Assembly: GCF_014712675.1 (NCBI RefSeq)
Contig: NZ_JACXSI010000023.1
Span: 62,001-126,000, forward strand
Reading direction: 5' to 3'
Length of the DNA stretch: 64,000 nt
Source: Peribacillus faecalis
Lineage (GTDB): Bacteria > Bacillota > Bacilli > Bacillales > DSM-1321
Under the pieces are notes generated by a model. That model was not told the origin of the DNA, searched no databases, and saw only the letters and a program-made list of their open reading frames with translations. Positions 52,936 through 61,181 of this stretch are shown here, one piece after another (positions within the stretch are counted from its first letter, which is position 1; each line of letters begins with the position of its first letter). The position numbers and the translations under genes are program-made.

Positions 52936-52941
52936 TATAAT
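52936..52941 (+). promoter_or_regulatory. Putative -10 box of the DCC gene, beside a short palindrome
   Basis: TATAAT 42 nt before the DCC ATG, preceded by the near-palindrome CCAAACGTTGG (52924-52934) lying between the -10 and the expected -35. A repressor such as the SdpR homologue might bind there; this is inference. Confidence 0.4.
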
Positions 52942-52982
52942 GTATTTGTAGAAAACAAAAGTTTTGAAGGGGGGTTATTCTG

Positions 52983-53381
52983 ATGTCATACAATAAAATA
53001 ATTCTTTTTGACGGTGACTGTAACTTTTGTAATAAAAGCATAAACTTTATCATTAAGAGGGATTCGAAAAACTTGTTTAAATTTGCTCGTCTGCAAGGAG
53101 TTATTGGGAAGTCTCTTCTCAATCAACACAATCTAAAATCAGATTTATCAAGTCTAATACTGATTGACAATAAAAAGGTTTATGATAAATCATCCGCAGT
53201 GCTCAATATATTAAAATCATTAGGAAGTTTTTACGCACTTCTGTATTTATTTATTTTTGTACCAAAACCTTTAAGGGATTTTTTATATTCATTATTTGCG
53301 AAATATCGGTATAAATTTTGGGGAAGCTCGGATTTTTGCTTACTTCCTTCTTTAGAAATATCTAAAAAATTCCTAGATTAA
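52983..53381 (+). CDS. DCC-family (DUF393) thiol-disulfide oxidoreductase-like protein
   Basis: Protein of 132 aa beginning with the family motif LFDGDCNFCNKS (residues 8-19, CxxC at Cys14 and Cys17), then a thioredoxin-like fold and WGSSDFCLL near the end. No signal peptide; a hydrophobic stretch around 80-100 may bind the membrane. AAGGGGGG lies 8 nt before ATG. DUF393 and HTTM proteins often occur together in bacteria, so a partnership with the HTTM-type SdpB encoded divergently is likely. The B. subtilis sdp locus has no such gene as I remember it. Confidence 0.85.
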   Translation: MSYNKIILFDGDCNFCNKSINFIIKRDSKNLFKFARLQGVIGKSLLNQHNLKSDLSSLILIDNKKVYDKSSAVLNILKSLGSFYALLYLFIFVPKPLRDFLYSLFAKYRYKFWGSSDFCLLPSLEISKKFLD

Positions 53382-53468
53382 TTTACTCGTTAAAACACTG
53401 AATAATCAGTTAATTTAATTAGATATATATAAAATTATGCAAATAACTAAGTCAAGGGGTTGGCTATC

Positions 53469-53741
53469 TTGAATAATGTCTTTAAAGCCTTAAATGATAG
53501 TACCCGCAGAGAAATTTTATCTTTGTTAAGCAATGGAAATCCTCTTACGGTAAATGAAATTCACACACAGTTCAACATAAGTATGCCTAGTATTTCACAT
53601 CATTTAACTATTTTAAAAAATGCGGAACTTGTCAAATCAGTAAAAAAAGGCCAGTATGTGTATTACACAATTCATACTACTGTAATTCAAGACGTTATGA
53701 AATGGTTAGTGAGCCTGAATTTTAAGGAGGGACACTTATGA
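53469..53741 (+). CDS. sdpR: SdpR-like ArsR-family repressor
   Basis: Winged-helix protein of 90 aa, the length of B. subtilis SdpR, beginning MNNVFKALNDSTRR. The recognition helix region is FNISMPSISHHLTILKNAEL, and the wing follows (KKGQYVYYTI). No metal-binding Cys pattern. In B. subtilis SdpR represses sdpRI and is sequestered at the membrane by SdpI when SDP is present. TTG 53469 is preferred (AAGGGG 9 nt upstream) over TTG 53460. Stop overlaps sdpI by 4 nt. Confidence 0.87.
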   Translation: MNNVFKALNDSTRREILSLLSNGNPLTVNEIHTQFNISMPSISHHLTILKNAELVKSVKKGQYVYYTIHTTVIQDVMKWLVSLNFKEGHL

Positions 53742-54364
53742 GAAATCAGTTTGTAAATATGTCTGTAATTGCTATTGCTTTTTTGATTAGCGTAATAATT
53801 TACCCAAGGTTAGGTTCAACGATACCTATCCATTGGACCGGAAATGAACAAGATTTTACTTCTTCGAAACTATTTGGAGCGTTTTTTATGCCTGTGTTTA
53901 TGTTGGCTATTTATTACTTAATCTCTTTTCTTTTCGATATTGACTCTTTAAAGAAGAATGTAAGTGGACGAGTGAAAAATATGACAATTACGTCTGTTCT
54001 TTTATCTCTGTTGACCATTCACATAGCCATATTGACAGTTGGTTTAGGTTTTAATCTGAATATGACAATGGTGTGTGGTTTTATTTTAGGTGCAGTGACT
54101 ATGATAATTAGCAATATAGTACCCAAAGTTGAAAGAAACAGAGTCTTTGGTCTCCGTACTAAATGGACAATTGAAGATGACAGAGTTTGGAAAATTTCCA
54201 ATCGTTTTATAAGTAAATGGGCATTTCTGTCGGGCTTTTTAATAATTGTTTCAGTTATGGTTGCTCCAGAACAAAGTATGTATTTTGCTATAGTCCTTCT
54301 CCTACTCATAGGTATTGTTGGATTTATTCACTCTTATATAACATACAGAAAGTTAAATGATTAA
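53738..54364 (+). CDS. sdpI: SdpI-like immunity protein
   Basis: Membrane protein of 208 aa with about six spans. N-terminal DUF1648 part (YPRLGSTIPIHWTGNEQDF, about 22-40) and C-terminal SdpI domain (RNRVFGLRTKWTIEDDRVWKISNRF, about 131-155). In B. subtilis SdpI gives immunity to SDP and also acts as the signal receptor that recruits SdpR. Encoded in an ATGA overlap with sdpR. No clear terminator follows; IS remnant DNA begins about 120 bp downstream. Confidence 0.88.
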   Translation: MRNQFVNMSVIAIAFLISVIIYPRLGSTIPIHWTGNEQDFTSSKLFGAFFMPVFMLAIYYLISFLFDIDSLKKNVSGRVKNMTITSVLLSLLTIHIAILTVGLGFNLNMTMVCGFILGAVTMIISNIVPKVERNRVFGLRTKWTIEDDRVWKISNRFISKWAFLSGFLIIVSVMVAPEQSMYFAIVLLLLIGIVGFIHSYITYRKLND

Positions 54365-54487
54365 TTCTATGGGAGCGAGAGTGAGTTATTCCTGCAGTGC
54401 AGTTGACCGTTTTTATTAAACCTGTAGGTCAATTAATAGCTACTTTTGAAAGGACAGCACATAATTTTAATTTGAATGTTTATAGAA

Positions 54488-54860
54488 TAAAAAGAGGCTG
54501 AGACAGAACTAGCTTCAGATAGTGAAAAAAGTGAAATGGATTGAAACCATTTCACTTTTTTTGTTTTTCACTCTAAACCCTTAGCTATTCGCCGCGAATT
54601 TTCATAAATTCACGGCCATTAATGCCAAACATATTTCGTTATCAATCTTCGAGTTTCCTCGAACTGATAAATGAGTGAAATGCAAATTAGCCTTCAAGAA
54701 TCCAAAAACTGGTTCCACGTCCATTTTTCGTTGACGATAAATGGCACCCGTTTTCGGACAATGAAATCCATCATTTGTTTACGTGCTTGTTTTGGGAATT
54801 TCCGTTCGCTTCATAACGTTTTTCACTCTGCCACATCAGAGGTAGTCATTCAAAGTTTAT
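54488..54860 (-). mobile_element. IS1182-family insertion sequence remnant (transposase 3' part)
   Basis: Minus strand encodes, with frame breaks, YRQRKMDVEPVFGFLKANL, HFTHLSVRGN, and LALMAVNL, the C-terminal block typical of IS1182-type transposases, then a stop and a hairpin (AAAAAGTGAAATGG / CCATTTCACTTTTT). It ends at GTTCTGTCTCAGCCTCTTTT (54490-54510), which looks like the IS right end. The 5' two thirds are missing and internal stops occur, so it is inactive. It lies between sdpI and the glycerophosphodiesterase gene. 54365-54487 has nothing recognisable. Confidence 0.75.
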
Positions 54861-54862
54861 TC

Positions 54863-55711
54863 TCATTCCATTTCGTTAAGTAATTGTTTTGTAAATAAAA
54901 TATCGTCTGTGAAGAAGCCATCAACATTGAAGGATTTTACTCGCCTCTGCTCTTCTGCCTGCGTATCTAAATCATTAAAAAACACATGTACTTCCTTTCC
55001 CTCGCTGTGCAATTCATTCACTACACGCATTGTCACTTCCGATGATTCAAGACCGATAATCGGAAAATCTGACGACATAGCCTTTTCCAGGTTAAACTCC
55101 CCTTTTCTAAACAAAAATGCAAGCTTCAGCTCAGGAGCGAGTTCCTGTATCTTTTGCAAACTTTTCTCAGAAAACGACTGAATCATCACTAACTCTTCCG
55201 ACAACAAATCACTCTCTTTAAGCAACTTAATAAGTGGCTCCTCCATTCTTAATTCTCCGTTGACGAGTCTAGTTTCAATATAGTACCGTTCTGTATCCAA
55301 AAATGTATCAAGTAATTCCTTTAGCGTCGGAATTTCCTCGACCGTCATTTCATCACCGATATCAGCAATCGTTTGGAATGATTTCAATTCATCCAATGTA
55401 TAATCTAAAACCTCGCCTGTTCCTGTTGTGGTACGGTCAATCGTTTCATCATGTATAACAACCAAATGTCCATCCTTCGTCATTCTCAAATCTATCTCCA
55501 ATGCATCAACACCATCTTCTGCTGCAATTTGATAAGCCGTTATAGTACTTTCATTGAAACGATCATTAGCTCCGCGATGAGCAAAAATTCCAGGTGTATT
55601 CACTAAAGACGGTTCAACCGCTTCCTCCACTTCATCAAAAGCAATGAAAGCAATAGTTACAAAAAGTATCGCTAATAAGGCGAATAATAACAGATACCTT
55701 TTCATAGCCAA
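54863..55711 (-). CDS. Glycerophosphodiester phosphodiesterase
   Basis: GDPD-family enzyme of 282 aa hydrolysing glycerophosphodiesters to glycerol-3-phosphate and alcohol. One N-terminal membrane anchor (about 5-24), then the TIM-barrel domain: AHRGAND (catalytic His), EIDLRMTKDGHLVVIHDETIDRTTTG with metal-binding Glu/Asp and second His, and DGFFTDD at the end. The usual PENT after the first motif is changed to NEST with Glu kept. TTG 55711 has AGGAGG 7 nt upstream; ATG two codons later is the alternative. Confidence 0.88.
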   Translation of the reverse strand: MAMKRYLLLFALLAILFVTIAFIAFDEVEEAVEPSLVNTPGIFAHRGANDRFNESTITAYQIAAEDGVDALEIDLRMTKDGHLVVIHDETIDRTTTGTGEVLDYTLDELKSFQTIADIGDEMTVEEIPTLKELLDTFLDTERYYIETRLVNGELRMEEPLIKLLKESDLLSEELVMIQSFSEKSLQKIQELAPELKLAFLFRKGEFNLEKAMSSDFPIIGLESSEVTMRVVNELHSEGKEVHVFFNDLDTQAEEQRRVKSFNVDGFFTDDILFTKQLLNEME

Positions 55712-55820
55712 AAATAAACCTCCTTGGACGAAGACACTACTTTGTCGTTCTTAAAATAAGTATTTCTGTTTTGAACAATACATGCAAATAGAAGTTGGAA
55801 AATTGGAATTACCTGTAGAC

Positions 55821-55852
55821 AAAAGAGGTCTCTAAAAATTAGAAACCCTTTT
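55821..55852 (-). terminator. Terminator of the YwaF-like gene
   Basis: Minus strand GGTTTCTAA / TTAGAGACC stem with a short loop, followed by TCTTTTG; the 5' arm overlaps the last codons. Confidence 0.75.
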
Positions 55853-56585
55853 TTGTATGTTTGATTTTCTCTTTGATTGTGACTGGAATATAAAGAATGC
55901 CCCATATAATTGTGAGCAATATAAAAAATCCAGCAATATATCCCGGATTGCCGAGCCAAGTTTCAAATAAAGCAAGCGGATTGTCTGTACCCGGATGATT
56001 TAAAAACCAAAAGTTTGTATCGGCGATTTTATTGAAAGCATATAGAAATGGACTGATGACAACCAGGAGCAGCAAACACTTTGGCAATTGCCTGTAATCC
56101 GGTTTAAAACCGCCGGCCAACAATAATAGCGGGTACATAAGCAGCAGACCATGAATGACAAAGCTATGTATGTGAAGAAAATTGACGAAGGGCAATGACG
56201 GCCAGCCCGGGAAAATAATAGCTGCCGCCGCTCCCGGAAGGCACACGGCATATAAAAACTCAGCTTTGAACCTTGTTGGCCTAAAAGCATGACTTGCAAT
56301 AATAAAGATATTCACGCTGCACAAATGCAAAGGCAAGTAATCCCATTCAAACCGGCCAATAGTGATTAATAATAAGATTTTAACAGCTTCGCTAACCAAT
56401 AAAAATAACGCGATCCCTTTTAATAATTCCCTTCGTCTATTTAATTGCATACGCCGAGAGCAAAAGACGGCAATGATGCATGAAATTGTGATGACCGACA
56501 GCCAAAACAAATGAACACTACCGAACAAGTAGAACCCTAATCCATTTGCAATCGTTTCGCTTGTATCAAAAAAATTTTCAAACAC
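55839..56585 (-). CDS. ywaF: TIGR02206 family membrane protein (YwaF-like)
   Basis: Membrane protein of 248 aa with seven hydrophobic segments and the family stretch PLHLCSVNIFI (around 85-95) with conserved His-Leu-Cys; HIHSFVIHGLLL follows. Function unknown; TIGR02206 members are widespread in Bacillota. No partner gene adjacent. Confidence 0.8.
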   Translation of the reverse strand: MFENFFDTSETIANGLGFYLFGSVHLFWLSVITISCIIAVFCSRRMQLNRRRELLKGIALFLLVSEAVKILLLITIGRFEWDYLPLHLCSVNIFIIASHAFRPTRFKAEFLYAVCLPGAAAAIIFPGWPSLPFVNFLHIHSFVIHGLLLMYPLLLLAGGFKPDYRQLPKCLLLLVVISPFLYAFNKIADTNFWFLNHPGTDNPLALFETWLGNPGYIAGFFILLTIIWGILYIPVTIKEKIKHTKKGF

Positions 56586-56675
56586 CGTATCCGTCCTTTC
56601 GCAAAAATACTTTGGTTGGAGCCTGCTTTATGATAAGTATAACATTTGCCCAACTTCCACTATTGATTTTCCCAG

Positions 56676-56708
56676 TAAAAAAAGAGCTGTTTTTAACAAC
56701 TCTTTCCC
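56676..56708 (-). terminator. Terminator of the ketopantoate reductase-like gene
   Basis: Minus strand AAAGAGTTGTT / AACAGCTCTTT stem (one G-T pair), 4-nt loop, followed by a T run. Confidence 0.8.
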
Positions 56709-56757
56709 ATTGTATTTATTTATTGCTCCTCTTCAACGAATGACCAAACTGAATTTT

Positions 56758-57678
56758 TTATTCATATTTTGATTCTATTTCCTTAATCCACTCGTACAAT
56801 TCTTGATTGACAGGTGTCGGCACTTCATACCGCTTTCCGAGCGAAGTAACTGTTCCGGCAAATAATTCAACCTCACTATAACGATGTGCTTCTACGTCCT
56901 GCGCCATGGAAGGTTTTTTATCCGGACCTAAAGTGCCAAGCACCTTCAGCCAATATTGCAAATCCTCTTCTGACAGATCGGCACCCGCTTTTTTCGATAA
57001 GGCAATGACCTCTCTCATCGCTGCAATCATCTTCTCACGCATCTCTCCTGCTTTTTGCACACCGCCATAATTGCTTTTGTAAACTGCCACTGTTTGATTG
57101 ACTCCTACATTAAGCATGAATTTTCCCCATTGTCTTTTTTCCATATTAATATCCAGCTCATAGGGCAGTTCCATTCGGTCGAAAAATTGAGAAACTGCTT
57201 CTGCTTTCGGAGAGATTGTCCCAGGTAACCGATCACCGAAACAGATCATTCCCATATTGTCATAAGTCAGTTGGTTTCCTGTTTTCACTGCATCCATTCC
57301 TTGAGCAACACAATACAGAACCTTTTCGATACCGAAGCGTTCACCGATGATTTGCTCGCTTGTGATACCGTTTAACAATGAAAGAATAATCGTCTGTTCT
57401 CCGACATGCTTCTGAGCAGCCTTAATCGCATCTTCCAAACCATTAAATTTCACCGCGAAAATCAATAAGTCCGCTGCCATACAATCTTCTTCCGGAGATA
57501 CATAATGAAACTCGCATTGTTCTCCATTGCAATACAATTTATCGGTTTTATAACGTGAGATACGCTCACTGTCTGCTATAATTCTTAAATTCTCTTTCGG
57601 CATTTTCTTTGATAGATGGTTTCCGAATAAAATACCTAATGCTCCCATGCCGATAATCGACACCTTCTGAATTGTCAT
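56758..57678 (-). CDS. 2-dehydropantoate 2-reductase family protein
   Basis: NAD(P)-dependent reductase of 306 aa. Rossmann motif IIGMGALGILFG (residues 8-19), NGI loop LSLLNGITSE, catalytic-type Lys in the WGKFMLNVGVNQ segment (about 180), and the helical C-terminal domain are all as in ApbA/PanE enzymes. It may reduce ketopantoate in CoA synthesis, but Bacillus genomes carry several paralogues and this one lacks pan neighbours. ATG 57678 is chosen (AAGGGG 9 nt upstream) over the start at 57717. Confidence 0.85.
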   Translation of the reverse strand: MTIQKVSIIGMGALGILFGNHLSKKMPKENLRIIADSERISRYKTDKLYCNGEQCEFHYVSPEEDCMAADLLIFAVKFNGLEDAIKAAQKHVGEQTIILSLLNGITSEQIIGERFGIEKVLYCVAQGMDAVKTGNQLTYDNMGMICFGDRLPGTISPKAEAVSQFFDRMELPYELDINMEKRQWGKFMLNVGVNQTVAVYKSNYGGVQKAGEMREKMIAAMREVIALSKKAGADLSEEDLQYWLKVLGTLGPDKKPSMAQDVEAHRYSEVELFAGTVTSLGKRYEVPTPVNQELYEWIKEIESKYE

Positions 57679-57796
57679 TCTCCCAAACCCCTTACTTTTT
57701 ATACTAAATTTTACCACGAGAAAGGCCCCGATTTTAATAAATAAAGGCCTTTTTTAATTATTTGTTTAAAAATATCCTTTCCTAGCAACAAATGTT

Positions 57797-58327
57797 TCAA
57801 AAGAGATCAGCTAGTCCGCGAATATCCGCGTTCCATTCTTTAGAAAGCAAATTAATGATTAATTCTTCAGTTGCTGAAAAAGTTGCCACTGTACAAACTA
57901 TGAGCGTTATCAACTCAATATCTATGGTAATAAGAAACAGCGGAACAAAAAACAGAAGTAATCCTGTACATTTATTGGCGTATGTATGCAAAAGCATAAA
58001 AGTATGAAACTTACCAAAAGCTATAAAAATTGATAATAAACGAACAAGCGCTATCAACATAATCCAAACAATAAGCTTCATCGGCAGTTTAATAATTGGT
58101 ACAAGGTGCACAATTACGGTCATTAAGAAACAGGCATCAGCAATACTATCTAGATGGGCCCCAAATTTGCTTACCACCTTCAGTTTCCTTGCAACAAAAC
58201 CATCAAGCACATCGGTCAGACCGCAACAAATATACACGAATAAAAACATAGGCGTAAGCGGTTTGAACAACAGCAAACAGAAAGATAAAATGATCCGGCT
58301 GCCGGTCAATATATTTGCGATTTTCAC
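57797..58327 (-). CDS. CDP-alcohol phosphatidyltransferase family protein
   Basis: Integral membrane enzyme of 176 aa with about five to six spans and the family motif DVLDGFVARKLKVVSKFGAHLDSIAD, i.e. D-G-x2-A-R-x8-G-x3-D-x3-D (about residues 41-66). It transfers a phosphatidyl group from CDP-diacylglycerol to an alcohol; PgsA-like or inositol/other acceptor not decidable. GTG 58327 is preferred because AGGG lies 8 nt upstream, with ATG 58333 as alternative. The 65 extra in-frame residues upstream are repeat sequence. Confidence 0.82.
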   Translation of the reverse strand: MKIANILTGSRIILSFCLLLFKPLTPMFLFVYICCGLTDVLDGFVARKLKVVSKFGAHLDSIADACFLMTVIVHLVPIIKLPMKLIVWIMLIALVRLLSIFIAFGKFHTFMLLHTYANKCTGLLLFFVPLFLITIDIELITLIVCTVATFSATEELIINLLSKEWNADIRGLADLF

Positions 58328-58403
58328 CTTCATCACCCTGTAAACTATTACCCTTGCAGCAGAGAATCGCAAACTTCTAGCTAAAGAGTAGTTCAACGAA
58401 GAA

Positions 58404-58640
58404 CAAAAGCATAAGCGACTCCTAAAAAGCACCGTATGAACTGAGGCACTCAGAATGAGAGTCACAAAGACGTTGCCACAGGACGTAGCACCTTTAGTCG
58501 CTGTACCTTGCTTGCGGGCCGATTCCACATTTCAGCGTTGACTTATCGAAGGGAGGTTGCCGAAGGGCAATAGGTGCTGGGCGCTGGACGTCGATACATT
58601 TTTTCAAACTTATACACAATGTAGATTTTTATAATTTCCT
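58404..58640 (+). repeat. Family A repeat, mosaic copy A6
   Basis: Starts AAAAGCATAAGCGACTCC..AGCACCGTATGAACTG, then carries GATGAGAGTC-like and CGTTGCCACAGGACGT sequence shared (reverse complement) with the added module of B7/B9, and closes with TTGACTTATCGAAGGGAGG, TTGCCGAAGGGCAATAGG, TGCTGGGCGCTGG as in A1. The shared A1 flank (AACTTATACACAATGTAGA) follows. Fills most of the 58328-58695 gap. Confidence 0.75.
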
Positions 58641-58695
58641 AAACGAAAAACAAAGCTTGAGATATTAGGAGTTTCTTTATCTCAAGCTTTCGAAA

Positions 58696-61062
58696 TCAAT
58701 TGTCACGATTCAGTATATAGTTCATTAAATGCTTCAAAAAAGCGGTATTACGCGGGATATTTTGCAGGGCTTCCATCGCCCGACAATAATGGCGCCACAT
58801 TTCTTTCTTCGCTTCTCCCTTTCCCAATACTGATACGAATGTTGAACTGTCATTTGTCTCATCCTGTCTCGCCGGTTTGCCGAGTGATTCCAAGCTGCCT
58901 TCGACGTCAAGGAGATCATCCTTAATTTGAAAAGCAATTCCGGCATGGCGGGCAAACTTCTTTAATGCTTCTAACTCCGCTTCTTCAGCGCGGGCAAGAA
59001 TCGCCGGCATCAGCAAAGATACTTCAAAAGCAATCCCGGTCTTATAAAAACACATTGCATTTAATTGCTCCACTGACAGGGATTTTCCTTTTGACTCCAA
59101 GTCCATTATTTGTCCTTGGCACATATCTTTTACACTTTTAGCAGAGTAGCGAACTAGCTTCAGCACTGTCTCAGCATCAAATTCATTCAAAAAAGTTTGT
59201 TCCTCAATCGCCTTTTGGGTCAGAAAAAGAGCAGTTATCTCTGCCACAGCTGTATTATAAACGTGATGCAAAGTCAGGCTCCCTCTGCGAATTGATGCAT
59301 TATCTTGCGATGGCAAATCATCATATATTAAAGAAGCGGTATGCATATACTCTAAAGACTTCAGAAGCGGTATGATTGCTGATTTTTCCAGGCGATAGCT
59401 CTCTGTAGCCATAACCCATGTAATAATCGGTCTTAAGCGCTTGCCTTCCTGTTCAAGGCTATAATTGGATGCCTCAACTACTAGCTCTCCTATATTCGCA
59501 CCACTCGTTTGAATTGGAAGAAACATGTTAATCTCAGCACGCAAGCTTTTAATCATTTCAGAAAAGGCTTCTCGCTCCTTTCGTTCCTCTCTCATCATTG
59601 ACAGCATATGATCGCGGAGCAGCTTATCAAAAAAGTCGACATCATCCGCCTTATCTGCCAACTGTTGAATCATGTCATTAAAAGCCGGATTACCGGTAGC
59701 GAATATTCCCATGACTTCATTATATTTCTCCGCTCCTAATCTTTCTTTAGCACGCTTCAAACCATTAATAGCCCTATCCAAAATCACCTCGCGAACATTT
59801 GGGTCATTTTGATAAACATGGTGAATAAGATTAAAAATAACAGTCCAATACAATGCAAACGGATTAATCAAGTCAGCTCGCTGATTGTGGTATTTCAAGT
59901 AATATGTATATGGTGTGACCGCTCCTGCCGCCAAGTCATCGAACATATCAGTGAAATCATCGGCTAGCTGATTATAAATGCCGTAATAAAATGTCCGATT
60001 ATTAAAGCCTTCATCCTCATCTGCATTAATGACGGAGCGGACAATCAATCGTGAACAAGCTGATTTTAATATAATTGGCACAAATAGCTCTTCGTTTGTA
60101 TAACTTGGATTCGACAATTCCTTTAGCCGGTCTACCTCTTGTGATTGAAAAAACACATACGATTGTTCAAAAAACTTTTCGCGCATATCCGGCTTCTGCT
60201 TCGTTTTTATAAATTCAAAAGCTTCGCCAAGCTCAGTATGGATGTATTGCATCAGTTTTCGATTTTGATCAGACCACTCATAGTGTTCCAGTTTCGGAAC
60301 GGATTGCGTCAGCAAGGACATGCGAATTAACTCCGAGAATTGCGCTTGTTCCTTGGGCGACAAAATATTGGCATCCTGTACGTCATCAATGAATGGATAC
60401 GTCAATCCATAAGAATAACCTAATCGGATCGCTTCTTCCAACTTGCGCGTCCGTTCTGCCTGCGGTATCTCTTCCTCCAGCACATGCATAACGACTCCGG
60501 CGACAATTTTAATCAGCTTCCGCTGGGCTTGCTCCGCATCCATACCCTCCGGAATATGAGCAGACACATCTTTCAGCTTGTCCATCAGCCAAATTAAAGT
60601 ATCCTCGACACCTTGATTCTCCGCCCATTTGTATAAACCGGCCATGCTGAATATTTCTTTGTCCCGCTCACTCGTTGCTTCGATTAAATGCTTCTTTAAA
60701 TCACTGACCGCTTGCTGAACTCGCTCTTGCGTTTTTGGCTCATCTAAAGCTCTGCCCAAATCTCTCAAATAAATATAAGAAATGCTTCTATTCAAGTAAC
60801 GTTCTAACTTGCCTGTATAATTGAGCCATTGAATATACTGATGATAATCCTTCGAGTTAGGCTTGCTCTTCTTTGGCAGCAAAAATGAAAACATAGACCG
60901 GCGCCGGATGTGTTCTTTGCTCCAAGAGTGGAAGTCCTCCGTTAGTACCGGAACAAAGCTTTCTTCCTGAACCTGCCTATGCAATGCCCGGTAATATTGC
61001 AATGCCCTATATTCAGCAACTCTGTAGCTTTCATCTGCTTTTTTCTTCAGTTCATCTCTCAT
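58696..61062 (-). CDS. Two-domain polyprenyl synthase-like protein
   Basis: Protein of 788 aa. The C-terminal third (about 520-788) is a trans-prenyl diphosphate synthase with KRLRP (541-545), first Asp-rich motif DDLPSQD (581-587) and second DDLLD (715-719), so it should elongate allylic diphosphates with IPP. The N-terminal 500 residues are helical and contain DDVQD (226-230) and ADDFTDMFDD (367-376), about 140 residues apart, the same spacing as in a prenyl synthase; this part looks like a second, diverged isoprenoid-synthase fold. Normal synthases have 290-350 aa. ATG 61062 follows GAGGA by about 10 nt. Product chain length and substrate of the N-domain unknown. Confidence 0.78.
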   Translation of the reverse strand: MRDELKKKADESYRVAEYRALQYYRALHRQVQEESFVPVLTEDFHSWSKEHIRRRSMFSFLLPKKSKPNSKDYHQYIQWLNYTGKLERYLNRSISYIYLRDLGRALDEPKTQERVQQAVSDLKKHLIEATSERDKEIFSMAGLYKWAENQGVEDTLIWLMDKLKDVSAHIPEGMDAEQAQRKLIKIVAGVVMHVLEEEIPQAERTRKLEEAIRLGYSYGLTYPFIDDVQDANILSPKEQAQFSELIRMSLLTQSVPKLEHYEWSDQNRKLMQYIHTELGEAFEFIKTKQKPDMREKFFEQSYVFFQSQEVDRLKELSNPSYTNEELFVPIILKSACSRLIVRSVINADEDEGFNNRTFYYGIYNQLADDFTDMFDDLAAGAVTPYTYYLKYHNQRADLINPFALYWTVIFNLIHHVYQNDPNVREVILDRAINGLKRAKERLGAEKYNEVMGIFATGNPAFNDMIQQLADKADDVDFFDKLLRDHMLSMMREERKEREAFSEMIKSLRAEINMFLPIQTSGANIGELVVEASNYSLEQEGKRLRPIITWVMATESYRLEKSAIIPLLKSLEYMHTASLIYDDLPSQDNASIRRGSLTLHHVYNTAVAEITALFLTQKAIEEQTFLNEFDAETVLKLVRYSAKSVKDMCQGQIMDLESKGKSLSVEQLNAMCFYKTGIAFEVSLLMPAILARAEEAELEALKKFARHAGIAFQIKDDLLDVEGSLESLGKPARQDETNDSSTFVSVLGKGEAKKEMWRHYCRAMEALQNIPRNTAFLKHLMNYILNRDN

Positions 61063-61130
61063 ATATGGTCCATCCTCGTTCAATAAGACTTCTATATTTA
61101 AAATACCATTTTTATCCGTTAATAAACAGA

Positions 61131-61172
61131 AAAGACAGCCTAAAGTAGCATATTAAAACTACTTTTGACTGC
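61131..61172 (-). terminator. Probable terminator of the vWA gene
   Basis: Minus strand CAGTCAAAAGTAG pairs imperfectly with CTACTTTAGGCTG, followed by TCTTTTCTG. Confidence 0.55.
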
Positions 61173-61181
61173 CCTGCTCAT

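Noticed and set aside
54671-54883. 70-codon plus-strand open frame
   Set aside because: Antisense of the IS1182-type transposase remnant.
58328-58528. N-terminal extension of the CDP-alcohol phosphatidyltransferase frame
   Set aside because: The 65 residues come from repeat A6 and have no homology; a better start with ribosome binding site lies at 58327.
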